Below the pieces are notes generated by a model, which was given only the letters and a program-made list of their open reading frames with translations, ran no database searches and was not told the DNA's origin. Shown here piece after piece: positions 25,414 to 33,665 of a DNA stretch of 64,000 nucleotides. Numbering within the stretch: the stretch's first letter is position 1; the number at the start of each line of letters is the position of its first letter. The position numbers and the translations under genes were made by a program. The stretch is taken from the NCBI RefSeq assembly GCF_001424835.1, contig NZ_LMCQ01000002.1, forward strand, positions 28,156 to 92,155. The letters are read 5' to 3'. This DNA is from Variovorax sp. Root318D1. GTDB taxonomy: Bacteria > Pseudomonadota > Gammaproteobacteria > Burkholderiales > Burkholderiaceae_C.

Positions 25414-26433
25414 TCAGGGTGCCGCGATCTTGTCCATGATCTGCGTCACCAGCGCTTCCGACAACTCCGCGCGGCGAAGCTCGTACACCGGCGTGAAGAA
25501 CACGCGATGCCCGAGCACCGAGGGGAGCACCGCCGCAAGATCAGCCGGCTCCAGGTGCGAGCGCCCCTCGAGCCAGGCGACCGTGCGCGCGGCGCGCAGC
25601 AGTGCGCTCATGCCACGCGGGCTGGCGCCGGCAAGGATCAGGCGGTCCATGTCTACGTTGTCCAGCCGAATGCCGAACTTCTGCGGTGTCTCGGTGGCTT
25701 CCCACACGTCGAGCACATAGCGCTCGATGGTCTCGCTGGCGCGCACGCTGCGCTGCACCTGTGCACCGATGGCGTTGAGCCGGTCCCAGGGCAGGATGGC
25801 CGGCGCCACCTTGTCGATCAGGCTTTCGGTGTCGTGGTAAGCGGTGTCGAACACCAGCGACTGGCGAATGCCGCGGTCGCTCGGTTTGGGCATGTTCAGC
25901 TCGAACATGAAGCGGTCGCGCGCCGCGGAGGCCAGTTCGAAAGTTTCTTCGCGCTCGACCTTGTTGCGGTCGGCAAACACCGTCATGTGCGGAAAGCTGT
26001 ACTCGCGGTCGAACGCCGAGACCGTGCGCTCGGCCATGGCGCGCAGCAACAGCGATTGCACCTGCGGCCGGGCCCGGTTGATCTCGTTGAAGAAGAAGGT
26101 GACCAGCCGCTCGCCATGGCGCAGCAGGGGCCCCGGGTCGATGCGCGGCCGGCCTTGCGCGTCGACGTAGGTGTGATAGACCAGATCGCCCGGCATCAGG
26201 TCGACAGTGCCCTCGACCCGCTCGAAGTCGCCACCGATGGCGCGCGAGAAGGCGCGCAGCACCGTGGTCTTGCCGACCCCCACGTCGCCTTCGAGCAGCA
26301 CGTGGCCGCGCGCGAACAGCGCCACGTTGATGAGCCGGATCGTCTCGGCCTGCCCGATGATTGCCTTTGCGACTTCGCTTTCGACGCGCAATGCGAGGCG
26401 GCGCCAGTCTTCGAGTTGTTCTTCGTTGCCCAT
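25414..26433 (-). CDS. mxaR: MoxR-family AAA+ ATPase (MxaR)
   Basis: 339 residues. Walker A is LLEGDVGVGKTT near residue 50 and Walker B is VTFFFNEINRARPQVQ, with sensor-type residues in FADRNKVE. Typical MoxR text, ASPRGMSALLRAARTVAWLEGR, lies near the C-terminus. Note the Walker B reads F-N-E-I-N rather than the commoner L-A-D-E-I-N. MoxR ATPases act as chaperones for metal-centre insertion with vWA partners; here mxaS, mxaC and mxaL follow. The start is 32 bases after the MxaD-like gene. Confidence 0.9.
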   Translation of the reverse strand: MGNEEQLEDWRRLALRVESEVAKAIIGQAETIRLINVALFARGHVLLEGDVGVGKTTVLRAFSRAIGGDFERVEGTVDLMPGDLVYHTYVDAQGRPRIDPGPLLRHGERLVTFFFNEINRARPQVQSLLLRAMAERTVSAFDREYSFPHMTVFADRNKVEREETFELASAARDRFMFELNMPKPSDRGIRQSLVFDTAYHDTESLIDKVAPAILPWDRLNAIGAQVQRSVRASETIERYVLDVWEATETPQKFGIRLDNVDMDRLILAGASPRGMSALLRAARTVAWLEGRSHLEPADLAAVLPSVLGHRVFFTPVYELRRAELSEALVTQIMDKIAAP

Positions 26434-26465
26434 GGTGTTGCCGCTGTGTCGCGCGATGCCGCGGG

Positions 26466-27011
26466 CTACTTCGACTCCATCATCTTCTTGAGGTTGCCAA
26501 GCCCGCTGCGGTAGAGGTCGGTCACGGCCTTGAGCGCGGCTTCGTCATTCTGGTCAGGCGGAGGATTGTTGTTCGGAAAGGCGCGATAGAAGGCACCGCG
26601 CCACTCGACAACGGACTTGCCGCCGTCCGCCACCACCGAGAGGGTGGAGGTGTAGTTGGTGACCGGCAGCGCGCCGCCGTCCTTCGCGCGGTAGCTGTAT
26701 TTCTTCTGCGCCTCGTCGTAGCTCTCGAGCGTCTCGATCAGCGTTCCGCCGCTCTTGAGCTTGAGGGTCCGAACCGAACCTTCGGTGTTGCCCTTGTCGG
26801 AAGGGCTTTCCGCCACCACCGGGTGCCAGTCCTTCAGCGCATTGAAGTTCTTGATCTTGGCCCACACGGCATCGGCCGGCGCCTCGATGGTGACTTTCTC
26901 GCTCACCTTCTGGCGCGTGGGGCCGTGGGCCAGGCCGGGAGCCGATGCGGCAAGAAGAACGGATGCGAGAAGGACGGAGAGGGCCCGTCGGCTGGAAGGA
27001 AGTGTCGGCAT
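26466..27011 (-). CDS. mxaD: MxaD-like periplasmic SRPBCC protein
   Basis: 181 residues. A signal peptide ends near residue 29 (VLLAASAPGLAHG), followed by an SRPBCC/START-like fold: KVTIEAPADAVWAKIKNFNALKDWHP at its front and a long C-terminal helix (AALKAVTDLYRSGLGNLKKMM). MxaD of Methylorubrum is a 17-kDa periplasmic protein of this fold that promotes contact between methanol dehydrogenase and its cytochrome. The same job with XoxF and XoxG is inferred. It lies between the YVTN propeller gene and mxaR. Confidence 0.75.
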   Translation of the reverse strand: MPTLPSSRRALSVLLASVLLAASAPGLAHGPTRQKVSEKVTIEAPADAVWAKIKNFNALKDWHPVVAESPSDKGNTEGSVRTLKLKSGGTLIETLESYDEAQKKYSYRAKDGGALPVTNYTSTLSVVADGGKSVVEWRGAFYRAFPNNNPPPDQNDEAALKAVTDLYRSGLGNLKKMMESK

Positions 27012-27055
27012 GGAAACGTCCGTGATGAAGAATGAGAAAGGTGGGTCGAAAAATT

Positions 27056-28039
27056 TCAGTGGTCCATAGGCGCGCCGATGAAGGCGCCGAATCCGCGGCT
27101 GTTCTGTCCCGTGGCAATGGTCTTGAGCTTCTGCCCGCTCGCGGCGTCGAGCACCTGCACGTTGTCGTCCATCCAGTTGACGACGTACACGCGGTCACCG
27201 TGCGCGGCAATGCCTTCGGGGTACGCGAAGCCGGGGAGGGTGCGCAGCACCTTGAGCGAGGCGGCGTCGATCACGCTGACCGTGTCTTCGTGCTGGTTGG
27301 TCACGTAGAGCAGGGCGCCGCCTTGGGCAAGCGCCGCGCCGTAGGGCGCCTTGCCGACCTTCACGGTGCCAATGACGGAGGGCCGGCGGGTGTCGCGCAT
27401 GTCGACCACCGAGACGTCGTTGCTCTGCACGTTGAGCGCATAGAGCCGGGAGCGCGGGGCGTCGTAGAGCAGCGCGAACGGATGGCTGCCGACCCGCACG
27501 CGCGCCATCACCCGCCGCGCACGGGCATCGACCACGGCGACGCTGTCGTCGTCGCGCTCGGCCACGAACACCGTGGTCCCGTCAGGGTGTGCAGCCACAC
27601 CGGCGGGCGCGCGGCCGACCGCGATCGAGGCCAGGGGTTTTGCGGCATTGGCAGCTTGCGCATCGAACACCAGCAGCCGGCTGCTGTACCAGTCGGCCAC
27701 GTACAGGCGCTTTCCGTCGGCCGAGATGTCGATGCCGACCGGTCCGTTGCCGGCCGGCAGCGTGTTCACGACCTTCTGCCTGCGCATGTCGATGACGGAG
27801 ATCGTCTTGCTGTCGGGGTTGGACACGAACACTCGGCCGGCGCAGCTTGACGCCACCACACCCGCAGGCGAGCGCCCGACGGGCACGGTGGCCACCACCT
27901 GCTGCGATGCAACATCGATCACCGACACGTCGTGGCTGCCCTGGTTGGTGATGTAGGCGAACGGCGCAGCCCAAGCCGCGGTGCAGCAAAGCAGGACCGC
28001 GGCAACCCCGGCGCGCACAGGTGTTGCGGTACCTGTCAT
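27056..28039 (-). CDS. periplasmic YVTN beta-propeller protein (PQQ-catabolism type)
   Basis: 327 residues. A signal peptide (AGVAAVLLCCTAAWA) precedes seven repeats of about 40 residues containing YITNQGSHDVSVIDVA, VFVSNPDSKTISVIDM, LYVADWYSSRLLVFDA, VFVAERDDDSVAVVDA and so on, the YVTN propeller pattern. Such proteins accompany PQQ alcohol dehydrogenase systems, but their biochemical role is unknown. A second propeller of this type is at 33666-34676 in the divergent operon. Start at ATG 28039 gives a clean signal peptide; 28096 does not. Confidence 0.8.
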   Translation of the reverse strand: MTGTATPVRAGVAAVLLCCTAAWAAPFAYITNQGSHDVSVIDVASQQVVATVPVGRSPAGVVASSCAGRVFVSNPDSKTISVIDMRRQKVVNTLPAGNGPVGIDISADGKRLYVADWYSSRLLVFDAQAANAAKPLASIAVGRAPAGVAAHPDGTTVFVAERDDDSVAVVDARARRVMARVRVGSHPFALLYDAPRSRLYALNVQSNDVSVVDMRDTRRPSVIGTVKVGKAPYGAALAQGGALLYVTNQHEDTVSVIDAASLKVLRTLPGFAYPEGIAAHGDRVYVVNWMDDNVQVLDAASGQKLKTIATGQNSRGFGAFIGAPMDH

Positions 28040-28061
28040 GGCCCCGTGCCGGGGGGGCGTT

Positions 28062-28433
28062 TCAGCGCGCGGTGGGAGGGCCGATGAAGCAGCCATTGTT
28101 CACCTTGGCCTGCAGCGCCTTGTAGCGCTTGATGTCGGCCTGCAGCTTTTCCGAATCGCGGATGTAGCCGCCGCGCTCGCCGCCAATGGTGGTGGCCTTG
28201 GCCGCGGTGCTCAGGTCCACGTATTCCGAATACTTGATCTCCTTGGCAATGGCATCGACCGCGCAAGAGCACTTGTTCGTCATCTCGAAGCGGCCCGCGT
28301 CCGGATGCGCGGCGATGCATTCCTGCACGTACAGCACACGGTCGACGGTAGGAAAGTCATTCGCGCGCTGCGGGGCGCCATGCGCGGCCATCGGCAGGCC
28401 GAGAAGGCAAAAAAGGCGGAAGATTTTTTTCAT
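28062..28433 (-). CDS. small secreted four-cysteine protein of the xox operon, function unknown
   Basis: 123 residues. The signal peptide (MKKIFRLFCLLGLPMAAHG) is followed by a ~104-residue mature part with four cysteines (Cys39, the pair Cys55/Cys57 in CSCAVD, and Cys115), which suggests two disulfides in the periplasm. No C-x-x-C-H motif is present, so it is not a c-type cytochrome. I do not recognise the family. Its place between xoxJ-side genes and the MxaD/mxaR set suggests a periplasmic helper for XoxF or its cofactors. Confidence 0.7.
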   Translation of the reverse strand: MKKIFRLFCLLGLPMAAHGAPQRANDFPTVDRVLYVQECIAAHPDAGRFEMTNKCSCAVDAIAKEIKYSEYVDLSTAAKATTIGGERGGYIRDSEKLQADIKRYKALQAKVNNGCFIGPPTAR

Positions 28434-28470
28434 GGCGTTCGCTGGAATTTCGAGGGAGAGAGATGCAGCA

Positions 28471-29166
28471 CTATCGCGCCGGCGCCTTGGCCCCGTCGAT
28501 GAGGAGCTCCTCGACGACCAGGGGCTGGGCTGCCGCGCTCTCGCCCGGTATGGAGGTGCGAATGCCGTAGACGCCGCCCGGCACCGCGTCGGACAACGTG
28601 AAGCGATAGGTCTTGCCCGCGAACTTTTCGTACTTCGGCCGGTTCGGGTCGTCAAGGAAAGGGCTGAACGCGATCTCCTTGCCCTTGACCGTGCGGCCTT
28701 GGTAGCGCAGCGACACGTCGCGCACCTCGGCGTCCTGGTAGATCGCCATGCGGATGCGCTTGCGGAAGTGATATTCAGAGCCGCGCGCGAGGCGCTTCAT
28801 CTCGCGGACGTCGTGCTCCAGAAAATAGAGGATGACGGGGTTGCCCTCGGCGGCCGGCACGTCGGGCACCGCGATCTTGCGGGCGCCGCTCAGGAACACG
28901 CCCTTGGCGTCGCAGCAGCTGCCGTCGGCCTTGGCGATCAGAGCCACCGTGACGTTGTCTGCAAAGGCTTCTTCGAGGCTTCCGGTCTTGCCGAACGTGT
29001 AGCGCAGCAACATGGGTGCCTGCAGGCCTTGCAGCTGCGGCGTCATGAACAGGAGGCGCTCCGCGGCCGAGAAGTCGCGCTTGTCGGCCTCGGCATGCGG
29101 GGCCAGGGGAGCACAGAGCAGGGCGCAGAGCGAAAGACGAAGCGGAAAGGCAATGGCGAGGCGCAT
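28471..29166 (-). CDS. secreted protein of the xox operon, function unknown
   Basis: 231 residues with a signal peptide (LRLSLCALLCAPLAPHAEA). The mature protein appears beta-rich, with a vicinal Cys84-Cys85 pair (DGSCCDAKGV), the strand VILYFLEHDVREMKRL and FRKRIRMAIYQDAEVRDVSLRYQG. I do not recognise a named family. It sits between xoxJ and the four-cysteine protein, a position where methanol dehydrogenase operons often carry unassigned periplasmic factors. Periplasmic location and operon membership are supported; the function is unknown. Confidence 0.75.
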   Translation of the reverse strand: MRLAIAFPLRLSLCALLCAPLAPHAEADKRDFSAAERLLFMTPQLQGLQAPMLLRYTFGKTGSLEEAFADNVTVALIAKADGSCCDAKGVFLSGARKIAVPDVPAAEGNPVILYFLEHDVREMKRLARGSEYHFRKRIRMAIYQDAEVRDVSLRYQGRTVKGKEIAFSPFLDDPNRPKYEKFAGKTYRFTLSDAVPGGVYGIRTSIPGESAAAQPLVVEELLIDGAKAPAR

Positions 29167-29177
29167 GGATGACCTGG

Positions 29178-30068
29178 TCAGTTGTTGGGTACTCCGAACG
29201 ATGCATCGACCAGCGGAACGCCGTACTCCTTGAGGATGGCCTGGATCTCGGGAGCTTTGGATTCGATCAGTCCCTCGATCTGCTGCTTCCACTCGCGTTC
29301 GCCGTAGCGCACGCCCATGGCCATCTGGTAGTCGAGCCGCAAGCCCTTTTCGGACTTGAGCGGCACCACGACGAGCGCGGGGTCCTTGACGCGCCGGGCA
29401 AAGAAACCGGCGATCGGGCCCCAGACCACGACCGCATCGAGCTTGCCTTCGGCCAGGTCCCTTTCGACAATTTCGCCCGGGTATTGCGCGGGGTCGGCGC
29501 TCATGAGCTTGTAGGGCACGCCCTGCTCGAGCAGGCCGTGCTTGTTGAGCCATTGCGAAGCCGGTGAGCGGTCGTAGATGCCGATGCGCAGCGACTTGAG
29601 CTTGGCAGGATCGAGCTTCAGGAAATCTTCCGCCGAAGCCACCTTGTCCATGCCCTTGCCCTTGGGGAAGACCAGTGCGTAGGTCGAGCGGTAGTAGGGC
29701 TTGGTGACCGAGACTTCATCCAGCCCGACCGGCACGCCCATCACGATGTCGCACGGATAGTCTTGTCCCGGCAGCTTGTAGCGCAGCGTGTTGCGAAAGA
29801 AAGCCAGCCGCTGCGGAAACGAGTAGTAGACGACCGGCAGTCCCAGCGTCTTGCCGAACAGCTCGGCGATGCGGTTCTCGATGCCTTCTCCCTTGGTATT
29901 GGAGAAGGGCATGTTGTTGGGGTCCTGGCAGACGCGAAATTCCTTGCGTGGCGGCGTCAACTGGGCCATGGCCGGGATCAGCGCGCAGCAGCATGCCGCG
30001 CCCGCGAGGCCCGCCCGCAGGCGAGCGCCGAGAGAGACGGGCCTGCCAGCGCGCGGCCGGGCGGTCAT
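29178..30068 (-). CDS. xoxJ: XoxJ/MxaJ-like periplasmic binding protein
   Basis: 296 residues. A signal peptide ends near residue 36 (CCALIPAMAQ), then a type-2 periplasmic solute-binding fold: FRVCQDPNNMPFSNTKGEGIENRI is the hallmark start of the quinoprotein-dehydrogenase-associated family, followed by VVYYSFPQRLAFFRNTLR and PCDIVMGVPVGLDEVSVTKPYYRST. XoxJ is thought to bind or activate methanol dehydrogenase rather than transport a solute. It overlaps the xoxG stop by four bases (30065-30068), consistent with the xoxFGJ order. Confidence 0.92.
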   Translation of the reverse strand: MTARPRAGRPVSLGARLRAGLAGAACCCALIPAMAQLTPPRKEFRVCQDPNNMPFSNTKGEGIENRIAELFGKTLGLPVVYYSFPQRLAFFRNTLRYKLPGQDYPCDIVMGVPVGLDEVSVTKPYYRSTYALVFPKGKGMDKVASAEDFLKLDPAKLKSLRIGIYDRSPASQWLNKHGLLEQGVPYKLMSADPAQYPGEIVERDLAEGKLDAVVVWGPIAGFFARRVKDPALVVVPLKSEKGLRLDYQMAMGVRYGEREWKQQIEGLIESKAPEIQAILKEYGVPLVDASFGVPNN

Positions 30069-30469
30069 TTGTTTTCTTCCACGCGTGCGCGTGTGATGGC
30101 GCCGTCGGAGCGGCCCTTCAGGTAGGCATAGAGCTGGTTGATGTTTTCCATCACGGCGGGGTTGTTGCCGAAGCTCTGCATGCCCTTGTCGAGCCGTCCG
30201 TCACGCACGACCTTGATGAATTCTTCCTTCTTCATGGTCTTCAAGCTGTTGATGAGAGAAGGTCCCACCATGCCTTCCTGGTTGGGTCCGTGGCAGCGGT
30301 CGCAGGCTGCGGAGCGCCAGGTTCGGAAACCCTTCATGGTTTCGGGGTCCACCTTGTAGCCCTCGGTCACTTTGTAGGGCGCCGGGTCCGGCGCGGCAAC
30401 AGCCAGGGTGCAGACCGCGCCTGCAATCAGGAAAAGAGAAGGCAGCAACGCTGACGTACGAAATTTCAT
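30065..30469 (-). CDS. xoxG: periplasmic cytochrome c, XoxG-like electron acceptor
   Basis: 134 residues with a signal peptide (PSLFLIAGAVCTLAVA) and a single haem site, Cys56-x-x-Cys59-His60 (ACDRCHGPNQEG). The downstream KGMQSFGNN region offers the axial Met. It is smaller than classical cytochrome cL. Encoded directly after xoxF and coupled to xoxJ, it is the expected electron acceptor of the methanol dehydrogenase. Confidence 0.9.
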   Translation of the reverse strand: MKFRTSALLPSLFLIAGAVCTLAVAAPDPAPYKVTEGYKVDPETMKGFRTWRSAACDRCHGPNQEGMVGPSLINSLKTMKKEEFIKVVRDGRLDKGMQSFGNNPAVMENINQLYAYLKGRSDGAITRARVEENK

Positions 30470-30504
30470 GGCTCCAGGGTCTCCGATATTGGGGGGAAAT
30501 ACAA

Positions 30505-30536
30505 GGGGAGAGCCCTCTCTTGAGTGCGCTCTCCCG
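30505..30536 (-). promoter_or_regulatory. stem-loop between xoxF and xoxG
   Basis: A perfect 8-bp inverted repeat, GGGAGAGC (30506-30513) and GCTCTCCC (30528-30535), with a 14-base loop, lies in the 102-base gap. No uninterrupted U-run follows on the minus strand. It may stabilise xoxF mRNA or attenuate downstream genes so XoxF is made in excess. Confidence 0.5.
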
Positions 30537-30571
30537 GTTCCGCGCTTCGTCTCTCGCGGATTGCGGACTCG

Positions 30572-32401
30572 TCAGTTCTTCGGCAGCGCAAACACTGTCA
30601 GCGAACCACCGAGTTCGGTGTACTGGCTCAGCTCCTTGTAGCCGCCGACGGCGCCCAGGCCTTCGGTGCTCTTCTCGGGGTCGATGCCCGCGGCCATGCC
30701 GATGCCGGCCCAGCCGCCAATGCCGGAGAACACGCCGATGTACTGCTTGCCCTTGTGCTCATAGGTGAACACGTTGCCGATGATGCCGGACGGCGTCTTG
30801 AACTTGAACAGCTCCTTGTTGATGTCCTTGGCGTCCACGCACTTCAGGTAACCCTCGAGCGTGCCGTAGCAGGAGATGCCGCCGGCGGTGTTCAGCGAAC
30901 CGCTCCACACCGAGAACTTCTCTGCCTTGGTCTGCACGATCTTGCCGGTGCCCGCATCCCAGGCGATGAAGTTGCCCATGCCGCCATGGCTGCCCGGCGT
31001 GGGGTACATCGACAGCGTGGCGCCCACGTACGGCTGGCCCGCGGTGTACTCGACCTTGAACGGCTCGTAGTCCATGCAGACGTGGTTCGTCGGTACGTAG
31101 AAGAGCTTGGTGTTGGGGTCGAAGGAGGCGGGTTGCTGGTCCTTGCTGCCGAGCGCCGCGGGGCAGATGCCCTTGGTGTTGACGTCCGCGCCGTTCTGCG
31201 CCGTGGAGTACTTGGCAACCACTTGCGGGCGGCCGGTCTTCATGTCGACGTGCGTGGCCCAGTTCACCTTGGGGTCGTACTTCTCGGCCACCAGCAGCGC
31301 ACCGGTCACGCGGTCCAGCGTGTAGGCAAAGCCGTTGCGGTCGAAGTGCACCAGCGCCTTGGTCGGCTTGCCCTTGACGTTGATGTCCGCCAGGATCATT
31401 TCATTGATACCGTCGAAGTCCCATTCGTCGAACGGCGTCATCTGGTAGACCCAGTTGACCTTGCCGGTGTCCACGTCGCGCGAGAAGATGCTCATCGACC
31501 ACTTGTTGTCACCGGGCCGCTGCGACGGGTTCCAGGTCGACGGGTTTCCGGTGCCGTAGTACACGGCATTGGTCGCCTTGTCGTAGCTGTACCAGCCCCA
31601 GGTGGTGCCGCCGCCGATCTTCCACTGGTCGCCCTTCCAGGTCTTCAGCGAAGAGTCCTTGCCCACCGGTGCGAGCTTGCCGTCGGTCCAGGTCATGGAC
31701 TTGGCCGGGTCCATCAGCATTTCTTCGTCAGGCCCCGTGCTGAAGCCCTTCCAGGCCAGCTTGCCGTCCTTGATGTTGTAAGCGGCCAGGAAACCGCGCA
31801 CGCCGAATTCGCCACCGCTGATGCCGGTGATGACCTTGTCCTTGAAGACGTGGGGTGCGTTGGTGTTGGTGGCGCCGACCTTCGGATCGCCGTTCTTCAC
31901 CGTCCATGCGACCTTGCCGGTCTTTGCATCGAGCGCCACCAGCGTGGTGTCGGCCTGTTGCAGGAAGACCTTGCCCTCGGCATAGGCGAGGCCCCGGTTC
32001 ACGGTGTCGCAGCACATGACGGCAATGACCGACTGGTCCTGCTTGGGCTCGTACTTCCAGAGGATCTTCTGGGTTTCGATGTCGAGTGCGTACACCTTGT
32101 TGGGAAACGGGGAATGCAGGTACATCGTTCCGTCGACCACCAGGGGCGAACCCTCGTGGCCGCGCAGTACGCCGGTGGAGAACGTCCACGCGACCTGCAT
32201 CTTGCCCACGTTGCTCTTGGTGATCTGATTCAACTTGCTGTAGCGCTGGTTGAACATATCGCCCGCTTGCGTGGCCCAGTTCTTGGAGTTGGCGATGTTT
32301 TTCTCTACATCGGCATTGGCAAGCGCCAAAGCCGGAAGAGCCAACATCGCGACGCCGATATGCCGTACAAGACGGCCGGCGATCTGCCTGGAAAACTTCA
32401 T
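30572..32401 (-). CDS. xoxF: lanthanide-dependent PQQ methanol dehydrogenase XoxF
   Basis: 609 residues. A signal peptide ([15 protein letters not shown]) precedes an eight-bladed PQQ propeller with repeated W-docking motifs ([29 protein letters not shown]). The vicinal disulfide is Cys130-Cys131 (VMCCDTVN). The active-site segment [10 protein letters not shown] holds Asp328 and, two residues on, Asp330; this second Asp replaces the Ala of calcium MxaF and marks a lanthanide enzyme. It oxidises methanol in the periplasm. A good ribosome site (GAGGAG) precedes ATG 32401. First gene of a tight minus-strand run reaching mxaL at 21.1 kb, and divergent from the ABC-uptake operon. Confidence 0.97.
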   Translation of the reverse strand: MKFSRQIAGRLVRHIGVAMLALPALALANADVEKNIANSKNWATQAGDMFNQRYSKLNQITKSNVGKMQVAWTFSTGVLRGHEGSPLVVDGTMYLHSPFPNKVYALDIETQKILWKYEPKQDQSVIAVMCCDTVNRGLAYAEGKVFLQQADTTLVALDAKTGKVAWTVKNGDPKVGATNTNAPHVFKDKVITGISGGEFGVRGFLAAYNIKDGKLAWKGFSTGPDEEMLMDPAKSMTWTDGKLAPVGKDSSLKTWKGDQWKIGGGTTWGWYSYDKATNAVYYGTGNPSTWNPSQRPGDNKWSMSIFSRDVDTGKVNWVYQMTPFDEWDFDGINEMILADINVKGKPTKALVHFDRNGFAYTLDRVTGALLVAEKYDPKVNWATHVDMKTGRPQVVAKYSTAQNGADVNTKGICPAALGSKDQQPASFDPNTKLFYVPTNHVCMDYEPFKVEYTAGQPYVGATLSMYPTPGSHGGMGNFIAWDAGTGKIVQTKAEKFSVWSGSLNTAGGISCYGTLEGYLKCVDAKDINKELFKFKTPSGIIGNVFTYEHKGKQYIGVFSGIGGWAGIGMAAGIDPEKSTEGLGAVGGYKELSQYTELGGSLTVFALPKN

Positions 32402-32913
32402 AAATGTCTCCTCACATTTCAGTGGGTTTCGAACACGATCATGGCAGCACCCGCGGATCTTTCGATCGCTTTGGCGAATGCTGCGGTCCGCAACATCCAT
32501 GCCTGCCAGTTCCAGCACGGAGCACTTCGAAGCCCGATGCGCGCTCCATGCGGGGACACGCGGCTCCACTCGGAAGAGGTGTGCACGAGACCGCGTTCGC
32601 GCAGCACGCGGCGGCATGCCGCAATGCGCACCGGACCTAGGGAAATCCCGGGCGTTCGGCGCATCGTCACGCGCTTGCCGGCGCGCATTGCCGCAGGCCT
32701 GCAACGTGTGTGCATCCAAATTTGGCGCAAAGTGTCTCGTGCAAAGTACGGGTGTGCGGCGCAGCAAGAGCGCGAAGGCGCTTGCGCGGGCCGATGCGTG
32801 GCAACTCGGCACAGTGAAAACCCTCGTCGTCCAGAGGCACAGAATTTGCGGATCGAATGCAAACCGCAAATACCATCGGAGCCCGAACTGCTCGCCCCAT
32901 CCCACCGGCCTAC
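32402..32913. promoter_or_regulatory. divergent control region between xoxF and the ABC operon
   Basis: 512 bases with no convincing gene. It holds three symmetric elements: TGCGG-T-CCGCA (32482-32492), the 10-bp palindrome CCAAATTTGG (32716-32725) and ATTTGCGG-N12-CCGCAAAT (32844-32851 / 32864-32871). The last two are near the ABC ATPase start, the first near xoxF. Both promoters must lie here. An in-frame ATG at 32857 falls inside the third element, favouring the later start at 32914. Confidence 0.5.
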
Positions 32914-33627
32914 ATGCTGCGAACCATCGACTTAACCAAGCGCTATGGCACGCGCACGGCGCTGCAATCGTTGTCGCTGCATTTGCCCGCAGGCCAGTTC
33001 GTGGCGCTGCTCGGGCCCAATGGCGCGGGCAAGTCGACGCTGTTCCAGGTGCTGACCGGCATGTTCGCGGCCGACGAGGGCGAGGTCGAAGTGGCGGGCC
33101 ATTCGCTGCGCCGCTCCGCCACTGCTGCGCTGCGGCACATCGGCGTGGTGTTCCAGCAGATGTCGCTCGATCTGGACCTGAGCATCCGGCGCAACCTGCT
33201 GTTCCAGGCCGACCTGCACGGCCTGCCGCGTCGGCTGGCGCAAGAGCGTATCGCATCGGCCTGCGAGCGCCTGAACATCGATGCCGACCTGGACCGGAAG
33301 GTGCGCGAACTGTCAGGCGGCAACCGGCGGAAGGTCGAACTCGCGCGTGCGGGCCTGCACCGGCCGGCCGTGCTCCTGATGGACGAAGCCACCGTCGGTC
33401 TCGACCCGAAGTCGCGCCAGGATCTGCTGGCCGCATTGCATGCCGACGTGCGCGAACGCGGCGTGTGCGTGCTGTGGGCTACGCACCGGGTCGAAGAGGC
33501 CGAGGGAGCCGACCGCGTGCTCGTGCTGCACAAGGGCTCGCTGCTGGCGGACGGCACGCCGGCGGAGGTGGGCCAGCTGCTCGGCGGCGCCACGCTGGAG
33601 GCGGGCTTCATCGCACGCACCGCGTGA
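32914..33627 (+). CDS. ABC transporter ATP-binding protein (PQQ/lanthanide-associated)
   Basis: 237 residues. Walker A is [11 protein letters not shown], the Q loop is VVFQQMSLD, the signature is [15 protein letters not shown] (LSGGN in place of LSGGQ), Walker B is [15 protein letters not shown] and the H loop is WATH. It is the ATPase of a system whose other parts are at 34673 and 35833, of the type linked to PQQ alcohol oxidation (PedA1A2BC in Pseudomonas putida, LutE-like in Methylorubrum), some of which are needed at low lanthanide. No clear ribosome site precedes 32914 or 32857; 32914 is chosen because it begins at the conserved strand. Confidence 0.88.
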   Translation: MLRTIDLTKRYGTRTALQSLSLHLPAGQFVALLGPNGAGKSTLFQVLTGMFAADEGEVEVAGHSLRRSATAALRHIGVVFQQMSLDLDLSIRRNLLFQADLHGLPRRLAQERIASACERLNIDADLDRKVRELSGGNRRKVELARAGLHRPAVLLMDEATVGLDPKSRQDLLAALHADVRERGVCVLWATHRVEEAEGADRVLVLHKGSLLADGTPAEVGQLLGGATLEAGFIARTA

Positions 33628-33665
33628 AACAAAAAGAATCCGAGTCATAAAAATGGAGACATCGA

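Noticed and set aside
30572..32401. Possible calcium-type MxaF
   Set aside because: The active-site text is DEWDFDG with the extra Asp; MxaF has Ala at that position, and no small-subunit mxaI gene is present.
30524..32935. 803-codon plus-strand frame opposite xoxF
   Set aside because: It is antisense to a gene with complete family motifs and has a His/Val/Gly/Leu-rich random-like composition.
32402..33436. Upstream extension of the xoxF reading frame to 33436
   Set aside because: The extension is Arg-rich, overlaps the ABC ATPase gene in antisense, and xoxF has a good ribosome site and signal peptide at ATG 32401.
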